Source of the DNA: Rhodanobacter sp. MP7CTX1
GTDB taxonomy: Bacteria > Pseudomonadota > Gammaproteobacteria > Xanthomonadales > Rhodanobacteraceae
Direction of reading: 5' to 3'
Assembly: GCF_014205795.1 (NCBI RefSeq)
Contig: NZ_JACHCN010000020.1
Coordinates: 1-64,000, forward strand
Length of the DNA stretch: 64,000 bases
Shown here: positions 10,332-19,610 of the stretch, in pieces
Position numbering within the stretch: the stretch's first letter is position 1
Layout: every line of letters begins with the position of its first letter
Made by a program: the position numbers and the translations under genes
Notes under the pieces: model-generated
The model's database searches: none
Told to the model about the DNA's origin: nothing
Seen by the model: only the letters and a program-made list of their open reading frames with translations

Positions 10332-11565
10332 AGCGCAGTGCCTGCGCCGGCTGCGTGCGCGAGGCACGCCATGCGGGGTACAACGTGGCCAGCAGCGAGA
10401 ACGTAAACGTGAGCAACGAAACCCACAGCACATCGTGCCAAAGCAGCAAGCTCGGCACCTCGCTGATGTAGTAGACGTCCGGCGACAGGAAGGTGACGTG
10501 GAACGTGTGCTCGATCCACTTGATGATGCCGGGCAGTTTCCACGACAGCAGCGAGCCCAGCCCCACACCGAAACCAATACCGACAAACCCGACCAGCACG
10601 CCCTGCACCATGAACATGCCCATGATGCTGCGCGGCGTGGCGCCGAGCGTGCGCAGGATCGCAATATCCGCCTGCTTGTCGGTGACCAGCATCATCAGCA
10701 TCGAGATCAGGTTGATCACAGCGACCAGGATGATCAGCGACAGGATCACGAACATCACCATCTTCTCCATCGACAGCGCGGAGAACAGATTCGAGTTCGT
10801 GTCCATCCAGGTCTGAACCCGGTATACCTGCCCCAGTTTGTCGGCCAGTTCGCTGGCCACCGGACGGGCGCTGAACAGGTCATCAAGACGCAGACGAATG
10901 CCAGTAGGGCCAGTCAGACTGTTGAGCTTTTGGGCATCGCCCATATTGACCAGGGCGAGACCGGAATCGAATTGCTCCATGCCCAGTTCGAACACCCCCA
11001 CCACGTGGAAACTGCGCATCCGCGGTACGCCACCCATCGGGGTGGCGCGCAGCTGCTGCACTGCCATCGTCACGCGGTCACCAACGCCGACGCCCAGCGA
11101 CATTGCCAGCTCCTTGCCGAGCACGATATTCCAGCTGTCCGGTGTCAGGTCGCTGAGCTTGCCTTGGACCATGTGCTGATTGATGTCGTCGACCTTCGGC
11201 TCCAACGCCGGTTCGATACCACGCACCAACGCGCCACTGGAGTGTTGCGCGCTCAAATACGCCTCGGTTTCTACATACGGCGCGGCGCCCTGCACATGCG
11301 GGTTCGCCTCGGCGATCTGCAGCGCGCGCGGCCAATCCTGCATGCTCTCGCCAATGCCCGAGATGGTCGCGTGCGATACCGCACCAAGGATGCGTGAACG
11401 CATCTGGAAGTCGAAGCCGTTCATCACCGACATGACCGTAATCAGCGCAATCACGCTGATCGCGATGCAGACGATCGACACGGTGGAAATGAACGAGATG
11501 AACTGGTTGCGTCGCTTGGCGCGCGTGTAGCGCAGGCCGATGAAGAGTTCGAGCGGTCGGAACAT
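10324..11565 (-). CDS. lolC: Lipoprotein-releasing ABC transporter permease LolC/LolE family
   Basis: A 413-residue inner-membrane permease. One N-terminal helix (about residues 23-45) is followed by a large periplasmic MacB-type domain, then three C-terminal helices (about 270-400) ending in the conserved [17 protein letters not shown]. There is a single permease gene rather than separate lolC and lolE copies in this operon, so it either works as a homodimer or the second subunit lies elsewhere. The lolD gene follows with an 8-base overlap. Confidence 0.93.
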   Translation of the reverse strand: MFRPLELFIGLRYTRAKRRNQFISFISTVSIVCIAISVIALITVMSVMNGFDFQMRSRILGAVSHATISGIGESMQDWPRALQIAEANPHVQGAAPYVETEAYLSAQHSSGALVRGIEPALEPKVDDINQHMVQGKLSDLTPDSWNIVLGKELAMSLGVGVGDRVTMAVQQLRATPMGGVPRMRSFHVVGVFELGMEQFDSGLALVNMGDAQKLNSLTGPTGIRLRLDDLFSARPVASELADKLGQVYRVQTWMDTNSNLFSALSMEKMVMFVILSLIILVAVINLISMLMMLVTDKQADIAILRTLGATPRSIMGMFMVQGVLVGFVGIGFGVGLGSLLSWKLPGIIKWIEHTFHVTFLSPDVYYISEVPSLLLWHDVLWVSLLTFTFSLLATLYPAWRASRTQPAQALRYE

Positions 11566-11687
11566 GGGGGTTCGCTTGTGAGGATCGCAGGGCGGACGCC
11601 CGGACGCCTATTATCAGGCATTCGGTGAGACCGCGCTGCGGTGACGAAGTTGCCGACAGATCCCGTCATCGAGATCAGGTCACGGGA

Positions 11688-12125
11688 TCAGAGCCGCGGC
11701 ACGGCCTCACCCGGCTGGATGGTCGCCAGCCGCATGCGCAGGCGTCGGCGGATGTCTGCATCGCTATTGTCCGGTGCCAGCAGCAAGACCTGCACGCCAT
11801 GTTCCGTCGTCAGCAGGCGCAACAACACCAACGGACCGAGCACGCGAAATGATGCCAGTGTGGCCGCAACGTCCTCATGCGAGGCCAGGTGCAGCGTCCA
11901 GCTATTGTCGGCACTCCATCCGGCAGCCATTACCGGTGAGTTCATCGTCTTGCGGGCAGACCGCCCTATCGCCAGCAGCACGCCCGCCAGCAGCGGCCAC
12001 TTCAGCCAGGGTGCAAGCGCGCTTAGTGCCAATGAAAGTACGACGAGAACTCCAAGGAAAATCAACAGTCGCCGGAACATCCGCGACGGCTGATATTCAA
12101 AGCCGATGGCGGGTGCGGATGTCAT
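11688..12125 (-). CDS. ygfX: YgfX/CptA-like small membrane protein
   Basis: A 145-residue protein with FEYQPSR near the N-terminus, two close hydrophobic segments (about residues 16-50) and a soluble C-terminal half. This matches the size and layout of YgfX, the membrane protein whose gene usually follows sdhE. It overlaps sdhE by 29 bases, which supports the ATG at 12125 although the frame is open further upstream. In E. coli YgfX was described as a cytoskeleton-affecting toxin partner of YgfY; that role is not evident here. Assignment rests mainly on position and topology. Confidence 0.72.
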   Translation of the reverse strand: MTSAPAIGFEYQPSRMFRRLLIFLGVLVVLSLALSALAPWLKWPLLAGVLLAIGRSARKTMNSPVMAAGWSADNSWTLHLASHEDVAATLASFRVLGPLVLLRLLTTEHGVQVLLLAPDNSDADIRRRLRMRLATIQPGEAVPRL

Positions 12126-12345
12126 CGATGATCGCTTGCCAGTCCTGCCGCTGCGGACGCGCGTGGCCCATGACCCAGTCCCATAGCTCCGGATCCTGCG
12201 CGTCGAGCAGTTCGTCGAACGCCTGTCGCTGCGCTTCGTCGGCGCTGGCAAAACGTTCGTCCAGCCAGCCGCCGAACAAGGCATCGAGCTCACGGGTACC
12301 GCGACGGGTGCGCCAGCGCAGGCGCTTGAGACGGGCAGCGTCCAT
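12097..12345 (-). CDS. sdhE: Succinate dehydrogenase assembly factor 2 (flavinator)
   Basis: An 82-residue cytoplasmic protein needed for covalent attachment of FAD to SdhA. It carries the family motif RRGTRELD (RGxxE type) and the acidic ELLDAQDPELWDWVMGH segment. The ATG at 12345 gives the family's usual length; the frame runs further upstream into a repeat element, but those residues are repeat-encoded. It lies about 340 bases downstream of sdhB, separated by repeats, and overlaps ygfX. Confidence 0.94.
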   Translation of the reverse strand: MDAARLKRLRWRTRRGTRELDALFGGWLDERFASADEAQRQAFDELLDAQDPELWDWVMGHARPQRQDWQAIIDDIRTRHRL

Positions 12346-12689
12346 AAGATCAAATCGCGCGAAGCGCCTCCGTGGCCTCCTCTCCCCCTCGGGGAGAGGA
12401 TTGAGGTGAGGGGACAATCTTGCGGGACGCCATCAACGAAGGGAAGCGTCTTTCGATCAACTCCCTCCGCGAGCACCTGCCCCACACCCTGCCCTCTCCC
12501 CAAGGGGGAGAGGAGACGAAGCAGCGACTGAATTGCCTCCTCTCCCCTTCGGGGAGAGGATTGAGGTGAGGGGGCAGTCTTGCGGGACGCCGCACCGAGG
12601 GGAAGCATCCTTCGGTCAATATCCCCGCGAGCACCCGCCCCTCAACCGCCCTTCGGGCACCTTCTCCCCGCAGGGGAGAAGGGAGAGGG
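12346..12689. repeat. Two tandem copies of a ~150-base composite palindromic repeat between sdhB and sdhE
   Basis: No gene is supported. Each unit starts with a hairpin of the type CCTCTCCCC..GGGGAGAGG followed by GAGGTGAGGGG, CAATCTTGCGGGACG (or CAGTCTTGCG), a GGGAAGC..TTTCGATCAA segment, CGCGAGCAC and a closing hairpin. Copy 1 spans about 12378-12514 and copy 2 about 12537-12689. A third copy lies at 59732-59869. The outer hairpin of copy 2 abuts the sdhB stop. Confidence 0.85.
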
Positions 12690-13469
12690 TTAGCCGCGGC
12701 GCTCCACCATCAGCTTCTTGATCTCGGCAATCGCCTTGGCCGGATTCAGGCCCTTCGGGCAGGTGCGCGTGCAGTTCATGATGGTGTGGCAGCGATACAG
12801 CTTGAACGGATCTTCCAGATCGTCGAGCCGCTCGCCCGTCGCCTCGTCGCGACTGTCGACGATCCAGCGATAGGCCTGCAACAGGATCGCCGGGCCAAGA
12901 TATTTTTCACCGTTCCACCAATAGCTGGGGCAGCTGGTCGAGCAGCAAGCGCACAGGATGCATTCGTACAGCCCGTCGAGCTTCTTGCGCTCTTCCGGTG
13001 ACTGCAGGCGCTCGCGATCCGGCGCCGGACTCTGCGTGCGCAACCACGGCTTGATCGAAGCGAACTGGGCATAGAAATGGGTCAGATCGGGCACAAGATC
13101 CTTCACCACCTGCATGTGAGGCAGCGGATAGATCTTGACGTCACCGGAAGCGCACTCCTCGATCGCACGGGTGCAGGCCAGCGTGTTGGTGCCGTCGATA
13201 TTCATCGCGCAGGAACCGCAGATGCCCTCGCGGCAGGATCGACGCAGCGTCAGCGTGGGGTCGATCTCGTTCTTGATCTTCAGCAGCGCGTCCAGAACCA
13301 TCGGACCGCACGCCGCCAGATCGACCTCGTAGGTATCGATGCGGGGGTTCTGGCCGTCATCCGGCGACCAGCGATAGACGCGGAAGGTGCGCGGCTTCTT
13401 GGCATCCTTGGCGGGGAAATGCTTGCCAGGCTGGATCTTTGAATTTTTCGGTAGCGAAAACTCTGCCAT
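12690..13469 (-). CDS. sdhB: Succinate dehydrogenase iron-sulfur subunit
   Basis: A 259-residue peripheral subunit of complex II that relays electrons from SdhA to quinone. Ligand sets are visible: [12 protein letters not shown] for the 2Fe-2S cluster, and [15 protein letters not shown] with [10 protein letters not shown]-type sequence ([11 protein letters not shown]) for the 4Fe-4S and 3Fe-4S clusters. It lies 94 bases downstream of sdhA in sdhCDAB. Its TAA stop sits at the edge of a dispersed repeat. Confidence 0.98.
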   Translation of the reverse strand: MAEFSLPKNSKIQPGKHFPAKDAKKPRTFRVYRWSPDDGQNPRIDTYEVDLAACGPMVLDALLKIKNEIDPTLTLRRSCREGICGSCAMNIDGTNTLACTRAIEECASGDVKIYPLPHMQVVKDLVPDLTHFYAQFASIKPWLRTQSPAPDRERLQSPEERKKLDGLYECILCACCSTSCPSYWWNGEKYLGPAILLQAYRWIVDSRDEATGERLDDLEDPFKLYRCHTIMNCTRTCPKGLNPAKAIAEIKKLMVERRG

Positions 13470-13563
13470 GTCCTGAACCCTTCAATCTTCTATAGGAGGG
13501 GCTTGCACCCCGACCGCACAACAATAGATTTGACGCCGATGGCGACCGCAGCCGCCGCCGGAA

Positions 13564-15351
13564 TCAGTACACGCGCTTCGCCGGCGGCACCACCTTGACC
13601 TCATCGGTCAGGGTGTACATGTGCACCGGACGGAAGTCGAAGCTGGTCTTGCCGGCCTCGTCCACCTTCACCAGTGTGTGCTTCTGCCAGTGGACGTCAT
13701 CGCGATCGGGGAAGTCCTCGCGAGCATGGCCGCCGCGGCTTTCCGGACGCTGTTCGGCCGAGTGCATCGTGGCCACCGCCTGATCCAGCAGGTTGGCCAA
13801 TTCGAGCGTTTCGATCAGGTCCGAGTTCCATACCATCGAGCGGTCGCTGACGTGGACGTCCTTGAACGATTCGCGCACGGCGGAGATCTTCTCGGAACCT
13901 TCCTTCAACGTAGTGCCGGTGCGGAACACCGCCGCATCGCTCTGCATGATCCGCTGCATCTCCAGCCGGAGCTGCGCGGTCGGCTTGCTGCCGTTCGCGT
14001 TGCGCAGGCCGTCGAAGCGGGCCAGTGCCTTGTCCAGGACATTGGCTGGCAGATCCTGATGCGCCGTCTCCGGCTTGATCAGTTCGGCGCAGCGATGCGC
14101 CACCGCGCGACCGAACACCACCAGATCGAGCAGCGAGTTGGAGCCGAGACGATTCGCGCCATGCACCGACACACAAGCCGCTTCGCCGATCGCGAACAGG
14201 CCCGGCACGATCGCATCGACGTCGTCGCCGCGCTTCTGCACCACTTCGCCGTGGTAGTTGGTCGGAATGCCGCCCATGTTGTAGTGAACGGTCGGGATAA
14301 CCGGAATGGGTTCTTTCGTCACATCCACGCCGGCAAAGATGCGCGCCGACTCGGCGATGCCCGGCAGGCGCTCGTGAATCACATCGGCGCCCAGGTGCAT
14401 CAGGTTGATGTAGATGTGGTCCTTGTGCTCGCCGACACCACGCCCCTCACGAATTTCCATCGTCATCGCGCGGCTGACCACGTCGCGTGAAGCGAGGTCC
14501 TTCGCGTTCGGCGCGTAGCGCTCCATGAAGCGCTCGCCGTTCGAGTTGGTCAGGTAACCACCCTCACCGCGCACGCCTTCGGTGATCAGGCAGCCTGCCC
14601 CGTAGATGCCGGTCGGATGGAACTGCACGAACTCCATGTCCTGCAGCGCGAGACCCGCGCGCAGCACCATGCCGCCGCCGTCACCGGTGCAGGTATGCGC
14701 CGAGGTGGCGCTGAAGTACGCGCGGCCGTAACCGCCGGTCGCCATCACCACTGCGTGACCGCGGAAGAAATGCAGGGTGCCCTCATTCATGTCGAGCGCG
14801 AGCACGCCGCGGCAAACGCCTTCGGCATCGAAGATCAAATCGATCGCGAAGTATTCAATGAAGAATGTGGCGTCATGCGCCAGTGCCTGCTGATACAGCG
14901 TGTGCAGGATCGCGTGACCGGTGCGGTCCGCCGCGGCGCAGGTGCGCTGCGCGGTGCCCTTGCCGTAATGCGTGGTCATGCCGCCGAACGGGCGCTGGTA
15001 GATCTTGCCTTCATCGGTGCGCGAGAACGGAACACCGTAATGTTCCAACTCGATGATCGAGGGAATCGCCTCGCGGCACATGTACTCGATCGCGTCCTGG
15101 TCGCCCAGCCAGTCAGAGCCCTTGACGGTGTCGTAGAAATGAAAGCGCCAGTCATCCTCGCCCATGTTGCCGAGCGCTGCAGAAATGCCGCCCTGCGCCG
15201 CGACGGTATGCGAACGGGTCGGGAACACCTTGGTGATGCAGGCTGCCTTGAGGCCCTTCTCGGCCAGGCCGAATGTCGCGCGCAAACCAGCACCGCCGGC
15301 GCCAACCACGATCACGTCATATTTGTGTTGCTGGATCTTGTAGCTTTCCAT
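13564..15351 (-). CDS. sdhA: Succinate dehydrogenase flavoprotein subunit
   Basis: A 595-residue flavoprotein oxidising succinate to fumarate. The dinucleotide-binding GAGGAGLRA lies at about residues 17-25. [10 protein letters not shown] holds the histidine that binds FAD covalently. [18 protein letters not shown] and HFHPTG-type quinone-side segments ([10 protein letters not shown]) are conserved. Full length and intact. It sits between sdhD and sdhB; its assembly helpers SdhE and a probable SdhAF4 are encoded on either side of the operon. Confidence 0.98.
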   Translation of the reverse strand: MESYKIQQHKYDVIVVGAGGAGLRATFGLAEKGLKAACITKVFPTRSHTVAAQGGISAALGNMGEDDWRFHFYDTVKGSDWLGDQDAIEYMCREAIPSIIELEHYGVPFSRTDEGKIYQRPFGGMTTHYGKGTAQRTCAAADRTGHAILHTLYQQALAHDATFFIEYFAIDLIFDAEGVCRGVLALDMNEGTLHFFRGHAVVMATGGYGRAYFSATSAHTCTGDGGGMVLRAGLALQDMEFVQFHPTGIYGAGCLITEGVRGEGGYLTNSNGERFMERYAPNAKDLASRDVVSRAMTMEIREGRGVGEHKDHIYINLMHLGADVIHERLPGIAESARIFAGVDVTKEPIPVIPTVHYNMGGIPTNYHGEVVQKRGDDVDAIVPGLFAIGEAACVSVHGANRLGSNSLLDLVVFGRAVAHRCAELIKPETAHQDLPANVLDKALARFDGLRNANGSKPTAQLRLEMQRIMQSDAAVFRTGTTLKEGSEKISAVRESFKDVHVSDRSMVWNSDLIETLELANLLDQAVATMHSAEQRPESRGGHAREDFPDRDDVHWQKHTLVKVDEAGKTSFDFRPVHMYTLTDEVKVVPPAKRVY

Positions 15352-15370
15352 GAAACCTTATCCTCGCGTC

Positions 15371-15775
15371 TTATGGAGTCAGCGCAATGCGCAGCACGGC
15401 CAGCACGCTCGCCAGCGCGCCCAGCACCGCAAGGAACTTGATCGCCACCAGCAGGAGCACTTCCTTCCAGCGGGTGTGCACGTAATCTTCAACCACCACC
15501 TGCAAACCGAGCACGGCATGCCAGAACATACTCAGCACGAAGGCGATCAGCAAAAGCGCGTTCCATGGCTTGGCCACGGCAGCGCGCGCCGTGGCGTAGT
15601 CGGCGTGCAGCAGGCACAGCACGGTGACCACAAACCAGACGCCCAGCAGAACCAGCGCGGCGGCAGTCATCCGCTGTGCCCACCAGTGGCCCACACCGGA
15701 CTGGGACGAGCCCAGACCACGGGCAACCTTGAGCGGATCGCGCCGGTCTTTCAGGGGGAGCTCCTTCGCGCTCAT
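15371..15775 (-). CDS. sdhD: Succinate dehydrogenase membrane anchor subunit
   Basis: A 134-residue anchor with three membrane helices. HWWAQRMTAAAL in helix 1 and FWHAVLGLQVVVEDYVH in helix 2 hold the conserved histidine and aspartate/tyrosine of the heme b and quinone site. The start ATG at 15775 overlaps the sdhC stop by four bases (ATGA), which fixes it over a longer upstream frame. It is followed by sdhA 19 bases later. Confidence 0.95.
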   Translation of the reverse strand: MSAKELPLKDRRDPLKVARGLGSSQSGVGHWWAQRMTAAALVLLGVWFVVTVLCLLHADYATARAAVAKPWNALLLIAFVLSMFWHAVLGLQVVVEDYVHTRWKEVLLLVAIKFLAVLGALASVLAVLRIALTP

Positions 15776-16167
15776 GCCGCACCTCCGGCCGTCAGCACAT
15801 AGGCCCAGACCAGCAGCGTCAGCACGACGCTGGCAATCACGGACAACCAGCTGGAACGCACGAACTGAGTAATGGCGTAACCCGCGCCGGCGTCCTGGAT
15901 CAAGTGCCGGATGCCATTGCACAGATGGTAGAACAGCGCCCAGGTCCAACCGATCAGCAACACCATGCCGAGCGGGCTGCCGATCATGCTTTTGAAATGA
16001 TTGAAGCTGTCTTCACCTGCGGCCAGATCCAGCAGGCCGCAAATCACCAGCAGGCTGCCGACGGCCAGGGCGATGCCGGTAGCTCGATGCAGGATGGAGG
16101 TCACCATCTGCACTTGCCATCTATACACCTGCATATGCGGAGAGAGCGGTCGTCGCGTATCTGCCAT
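15772..16167 (-). CDS. sdhC: Succinate dehydrogenase cytochrome b556 subunit
   Basis: A 131-residue anchor with three helices. RPLSPHMQVYRW at the start, SILHRATGIAL (quinone-site serine and arginine) and FYHLCNGIRHLIQD (heme b histidine) are hallmarks of SdhC. ATG 16167 is chosen because the protein then begins directly before RPLSPH as in relatives. First gene of sdhCDAB; a probable assembly factor lies 93 bases upstream. Confidence 0.96.
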   Translation of the reverse strand: MADTRRPLSPHMQVYRWQVQMVTSILHRATGIALAVGSLLVICGLLDLAAGEDSFNHFKSMIGSPLGMVLLIGWTWALFYHLCNGIRHLIQDAGAGYAITQFVRSSWLSVIASVVLTLLVWAYVLTAGGAA

Positions 16168-16260
16168 GGCGGCTATCCTGAGTGGAATCGCTAATGTCCG
16201 CGCTGTTCCTGACCCTGTCCTTGCGCGCGATCGGCGACTGGTCGCCACCGCTGCGGTCGT

Positions 16261-16428
16261 TCAGAAGTCGATGCAGCGTCCGTTCTTTTCCCAATCGCCG
16301 TAACGGGTGGGATCAGGAGCCGGTCGCTCCACCGGCACCTTGTCCAGCACCGGCTTTGCAGGCACGGCGGTTACCTCCGTCGGAACGGATGGAGGTTTGG
16401 ATTCGGTTGATGAGGAGATGTCGGACAT
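16261..16428 (-). CDS. DUF1674 protein, probable succinate dehydrogenase assembly factor 4
   Basis: A 55-residue protein ending in DPTRYGDWEKNGRCIDF, the diagnostic C-terminal block of DUF1674/SdhAF4 proteins. These bind the freshly flavinated SdhA and protect it before SdhB joins (known from eukaryotic SDHAF4). The N-terminal half is low in conservation and proline-rich. The ATG at 16428 is preferred; a TTG six codons upstream is possible. Its position just before sdhC in the same direction strongly supports the functional link. Confidence 0.9.
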   Translation of the reverse strand: MSDISSSTESKPPSVPTEVTAVPAKPVLDKVPVERPAPDPTRYGDWEKNGRCIDF

Positions 16429-16555
16429 GGTTTTGGTAACCGCCAAAGGTTAATACTTGCGGCAAAGCAGCACAACCTTGACGACGTCCGCGTCAAGAGC
16501 GCCACGGAGCGGGACACTTGCACTTGGCACCCATCGCCCCAACTCTGGTTGCCCT

Positions 16556-17359
16556 ATGCCGACACCCTACTCCGCACAAACCCTGCTGATCGAAGGCCCC
16601 GACGCCATAGCGTTTGCCCACGCCCAGTTCAGCAGCAAAGTCAACTCACTCGCGATCGGCGAATGGCAATTCAGCGCATGGCTCAATCCGCAAGGCCGGG
16701 TGCGTGCGCTGTTTCACCTGGCCAGGCTCAGCGACGATCGACTGCTACTACTGTTACGCGGCGGTAACGCCGAGGCGATGGCAGAAGCACTCCGACGTTT
16801 TGTGTTTCGCTCGAAACTGACGTTGACAGTTGTGCCACCTCGCGCACTCGTTACCGGCCCTGCACTACCCATGCATATAGTTCGCGTCGAAGGCGAAACA
16901 CTCGCGCTCGGTTGCGGCACGCACAGCATGCAGATCGAGACCGCAGGAGAAACTGACGATCGCTGGCACTTGCCGCAGATGCTTGAAGGATGGCCATGGC
17001 TGCCCGAGCAATCACTCGGCGAACTGTTGCCACCAGCGTTGTCGCTGCAGCGCCTGCAAGCGGTCGTTATCGACAAGGGATGCTATCCAGGCCAGGAAAT
17101 TGTCGCGCGTCTGCATTATCGCGGCGGCCACAAGCAGCACATGCATAGCGTCGAATTGTCGCAGCCTGCGATCGCTGGCGAAGCGCTACTTCGCGACGGA
17201 CGCGAAGTCGGCGTGTTGCTCGATGTGATCACGACGAATGAAGACATCAAAGCGTTGGCCGTGCTGCATGACGACGTTGTTTCAACAAAAACAAATGGAC
17301 GTCTAAATGCTTTAGACGACAAACTCGTGATTCATATCGACGCATCATGGCCGGCGTAA
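16556..17359 (+). CDS. ygfZ: YgfZ/GcvT-like folate-binding iron-sulfur repair protein
   Basis: A 267-residue cytoplasmic protein with the invariant YgfZ motif KGCYPGQE (near residue 180) followed by IVARLHYRGGHK. YgfZ proteins assist folate-dependent maintenance of some 4Fe-4S enzymes, with succinate dehydrogenase activity among those affected in related systems. It is divergent from the probable SdhAF4 gene, so it may share a regulatory region with the sdh genes. The ATG at 16556 begins directly before the first beta strand; the upstream extension looks non-coding. Confidence 0.93.
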   Translation: MPTPYSAQTLLIEGPDAIAFAHAQFSSKVNSLAIGEWQFSAWLNPQGRVRALFHLARLSDDRLLLLLRGGNAEAMAEALRRFVFRSKLTLTVVPPRALVTGPALPMHIVRVEGETLALGCGTHSMQIETAGETDDRWHLPQMLEGWPWLPEQSLGELLPPALSLQRLQAVVIDKGCYPGQEIVARLHYRGGHKQHMHSVELSQPAIAGEALLRDGREVGVLLDVITTNEDIKALAVLHDDVVSTKTNGRLNALDDKLVIHIDASWPA

Positions 17360-17825
17360 AAACATTCGCATCGATCACAAATTTGCGTATAGCTTCTGTA
17401 AACTAATTGTGAGCGTAAGGTGAATCCAAACCCCTCGGCACTTGCCATTAGAGAAATGCGCCACTAGTCTCCGTCGATCGAATATCGCGGCGTCCGGAAC
17501 ACGGGGCGCCGATGTACGCGACGAACCGGAAGAGTCCGGATCGGCGCGACCCGGCAAACAGCCGGATGGAATATCCGCATCGCATCACGAATGCGGAGCA
17601 GTTGCAGGCAACACGACCGAAGCGGTCGCGCAACGCCAGCAGCACACAATCCTGATCGGCACTGACAAGCCGTTCGAACCGCCACAATCCCGTGGCAAAG
17701 CGCCCCAACCACAAGTTTCGGTTGTGGCGATTGATCCAGGTGGAACGGCCTGCCCGCCCGTCCACCGCAATGGCGCGCAAAGCAAACAATCTGCATTGCG
17801 CGTACAGCACGTTGGAGGCAGAACC
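17360..17825. other. Intergenic region with no supported gene
   Basis: 466 bases between ygfZ and the SleB-type gene. The first ~70 bases are AT-richer than the surroundings and could carry a promoter (TTTGCGTATAGCTTC, GTAAACTAATTGTGAGC). The rest is GC-rich; the downstream frame remains open through it, but the residues are low-complexity and look untranslated. The minus-strand open frames here overlap the SleB gene and have no recognisable content. Confidence 0.5.
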
Positions 17826-18260
17826 ATGAAACTTTCCATGCTGTTGTGGCTGACGTCATTGATGCCCCAGCCCGTCGCGGATCAGGCCTGTCTAGCCACG
17901 ACCGTGTACCTGGAAGCCCGTAGCGAACCGACCATCGGCCAGCTCGCCGTCGCAGAAGTAGCACTGCGTCGTCGCGATCAAGGTCGTTATGGCAAGACTG
18001 TATGCGCCGTCGTAACCGCACCGCATCAGTTCGCAACCACCACCACACCAGGCTCATTCGACGTCGACAATCTCGACTCCTTCCACAAGGCGTGGCTGGT
18101 TGCGAGCAAATCGATTCTCAACTGGCAGTTGCCCGTTGCGCAGCGCCACATGCTGGTGCCGCGCGCCGATCATTTCGCGACAGTCGATGTCGCGCCAGTG
18201 TGGTCACGCAACCACCGCAGCGTCACCATTGGCGAACATGCATTCTATGCGGTGAATTGA
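17826..18260 (+). CDS. Cell wall hydrolase, SleB/CwlJ (Hydrolase_2) type
   Basis: A 144-residue protein with a short hydrophobic N-terminus and the core ACLATTVYLEARSEP, the segment carrying the catalytic glutamate of SleB/CwlJ-like lytic enzymes. It is followed by VAEVALRR and a C-terminal region with the expected ASK and HAFY elements. In non-sporulating proteobacteria such proteins probably act on peptidoglycan turnover. The N-terminus is a weak signal peptide candidate. A strong terminator follows 30 bases after the stop. Confidence 0.8.
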   Translation: MKLSMLLWLTSLMPQPVADQACLATTVYLEARSEPTIGQLAVAEVALRRRDQGRYGKTVCAVVTAPHQFATTTTPGSFDVDNLDSFHKAWLVASKSILNWQLPVAQRHMLVPRADHFATVDVAPVWSRNHRSVTIGEHAFYAVN

Positions 18261-18290
18261 TACGCCGCTCACGGCCACTCATTCGCCATT

Positions 18291-18330
18291 CCAAATAAAA
18301 AGGCCGTCGATTGACGGCCTTTTTATTTGG
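18291..18330. terminator. Bidirectional intrinsic terminator
   Basis: The stem AAAAAGGCCGTC / GACGGCCTTTTT with loop GATT is flanked by A-rich and T-rich runs on both sides (AAATAAAA and TTTTATTT). It serves the SleB-type gene on the plus strand and the lipoprotein gene ending at 18367 on the minus strand. Confidence 0.93.
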
Positions 18331-18366
18331 ACGTCCAAACATATGGACGTCTATATGAAAGCAACG

Positions 18367-18750
18367 TCAGCGCGCATACACCCGTCCATCGCGTAGCTCG
18401 ACGTAATCGCCGTTACGGATGCCAGGACCCTTACGCTGGATCACACTGACGTACTGACCGTTATCCAGACGCACAACGACATGCCACGCAGTGCTACCGC
18501 CATCCTGCTGACCTTCAACCTGCCCACCCGGCACACCAGCAGCCTCGGCGGGACCGATTACGACACCCGACGAACCGCTACCGGGATCGACCTGCCGGAC
18601 GTACTGCACCACGCCGCAACTCTGGCAATGACTGTCCCGCTGGCCATACCCTTCGTCAACAGGACGGTTTGGCCCATTGGCGCAGCCGGCCAGGGCGATA
18701 CCTGCGGTTAACGCGACGGCCAACGCCGTCCTGCTTGTTGGTGCATTCAT
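18367..18750 (-). CDS. Small outer-membrane-type lipoprotein
   Basis: A 127-residue protein with a lipoprotein signal ending in the lipobox LAGC (about residues 16-19), a cysteine pair CQSC, and a C-terminal segment HVVVRLDNGQYVSVIQ..RNGDYVELRDGRV. That C-terminus resembles the beta-strand module found in SlyB/glycine-zipper lipoproteins, but the glycine zipper itself is missing. ATG 18750 places the signal peptide at the start. It lies 56 bases downstream of the glycine-zipper lipoprotein and shares its C-terminal motif style, so the two are probably functionally related. Confidence 0.75.
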   Translation of the reverse strand: MNAPTSRTALAVALTAGIALAGCANGPNRPVDEGYGQRDSHCQSCGVVQYVRQVDPGSGSSGVVIGPAEAAGVPGGQVEGQQDGGSTAWHVVVRLDNGQYVSVIQRKGPGIRNGDYVELRDGRVYAR

Positions 18751-18806
18751 GATCACCCCCGAGTCAGTGGTCCAGCTTAACCAGCGTCGAAGTAAGGCGC
18801 CGCGCA

Positions 18807-19397
18807 TTACTGCAACTGCACCCGATCGCCCGGATCATGATCCATCCGTACCGTTCGGGTGACGCCGTTGTACACATAGTGCACGTCGTAAGCCACGATA
18901 TTGCCATTGGCGTTGCTGACCGTATCGCAGCGACGCTGCACCGAACTGACTACCTGACCCTGCTGGTGGCTGGCTTCAATGCGATTGCCCGCGTAACCAC
19001 CACCGACCGCACCGGCCACTGTGGCCACCGTGTTGCCCTTGCCACCACCCACCATGTGACCGAGCAGGCCACCGGCGACCGCGCCAATGGCGGTGCCAGC
19101 AATATGGTGCTGATCCTTCGGTGGCTCGGTATGAGTGACCGTTACATCGTGACAGACCTGCCCGGGAGTGCTCTCCCGCACTGGCTCGACACTGACGACC
19201 TGGGCATATCTGACGCCGCCATTCGCGCCAGCATTGGCATCTGCGGCCACCGCAGCATTGGGCGCTTCGGGCGCGGTAGCCGCGCCCGCAGGTGCGCCTG
19301 GATCACTGGCAGCAACAGATCCCGCACTGCGGTTGCATGCCGACAGGCTTGTCGCCAGGGCCGCCGCGAGGCCCACATTAAGCACCTTGACCATCAA
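18807..19397 (-). CDS. Glycine-zipper 2TM domain lipoprotein
   Basis: A 196-residue lipoprotein with lipobox LSAC (about residues 18-21) and an Ala/Pro-rich linker. The glycine zipper GTAIGAVAGGLLGHMVGGG continues into AGAVGGGYAGNRIE (about residues 103-141), as in the Rickettsia 17 kDa antigen family. The C-terminal part ends VRMDHDPGDRVQLQ. Such proteins sit in the outer membrane and are often linked to envelope stress. The function is otherwise unknown. It precedes the smaller lipoprotein gene on the same strand. Confidence 0.82.
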   Translation of the reverse strand: MMVKVLNVGLAAALATSLSACNRSAGSVAASDPGAPAGAATAPEAPNAAVAADANAGANGGVRYAQVVSVEPVRESTPGQVCHDVTVTHTEPPKDQHHIAGTAIGAVAGGLLGHMVGGGKGNTVATVAGAVGGGYAGNRIEASHQQGQVVSSVQRRCDTVSNANGNIVAYDVHYVYNGVTRTVRMDHDPGDRVQLQ

Positions 19398-19610
19398 ACT
19401 GTTCTTTACAATCTCCCCTTCTGCTGTTTGTTTCGGCCATGCCGGAATCGTCGGCTTGATCGAGCTCCCGGATCCACCGCGCCTCCGCGCAAGGATCTAC
19501 GACCACCATTGAACGGCTATCCAGCTGAATCGAACCTAGCTCGCGTTCGTTACACTAACTTCACGTCGAGGCCGCAGTGGTCCCAGCGCCGCCATGGGAA
19601 CAAACGGATC

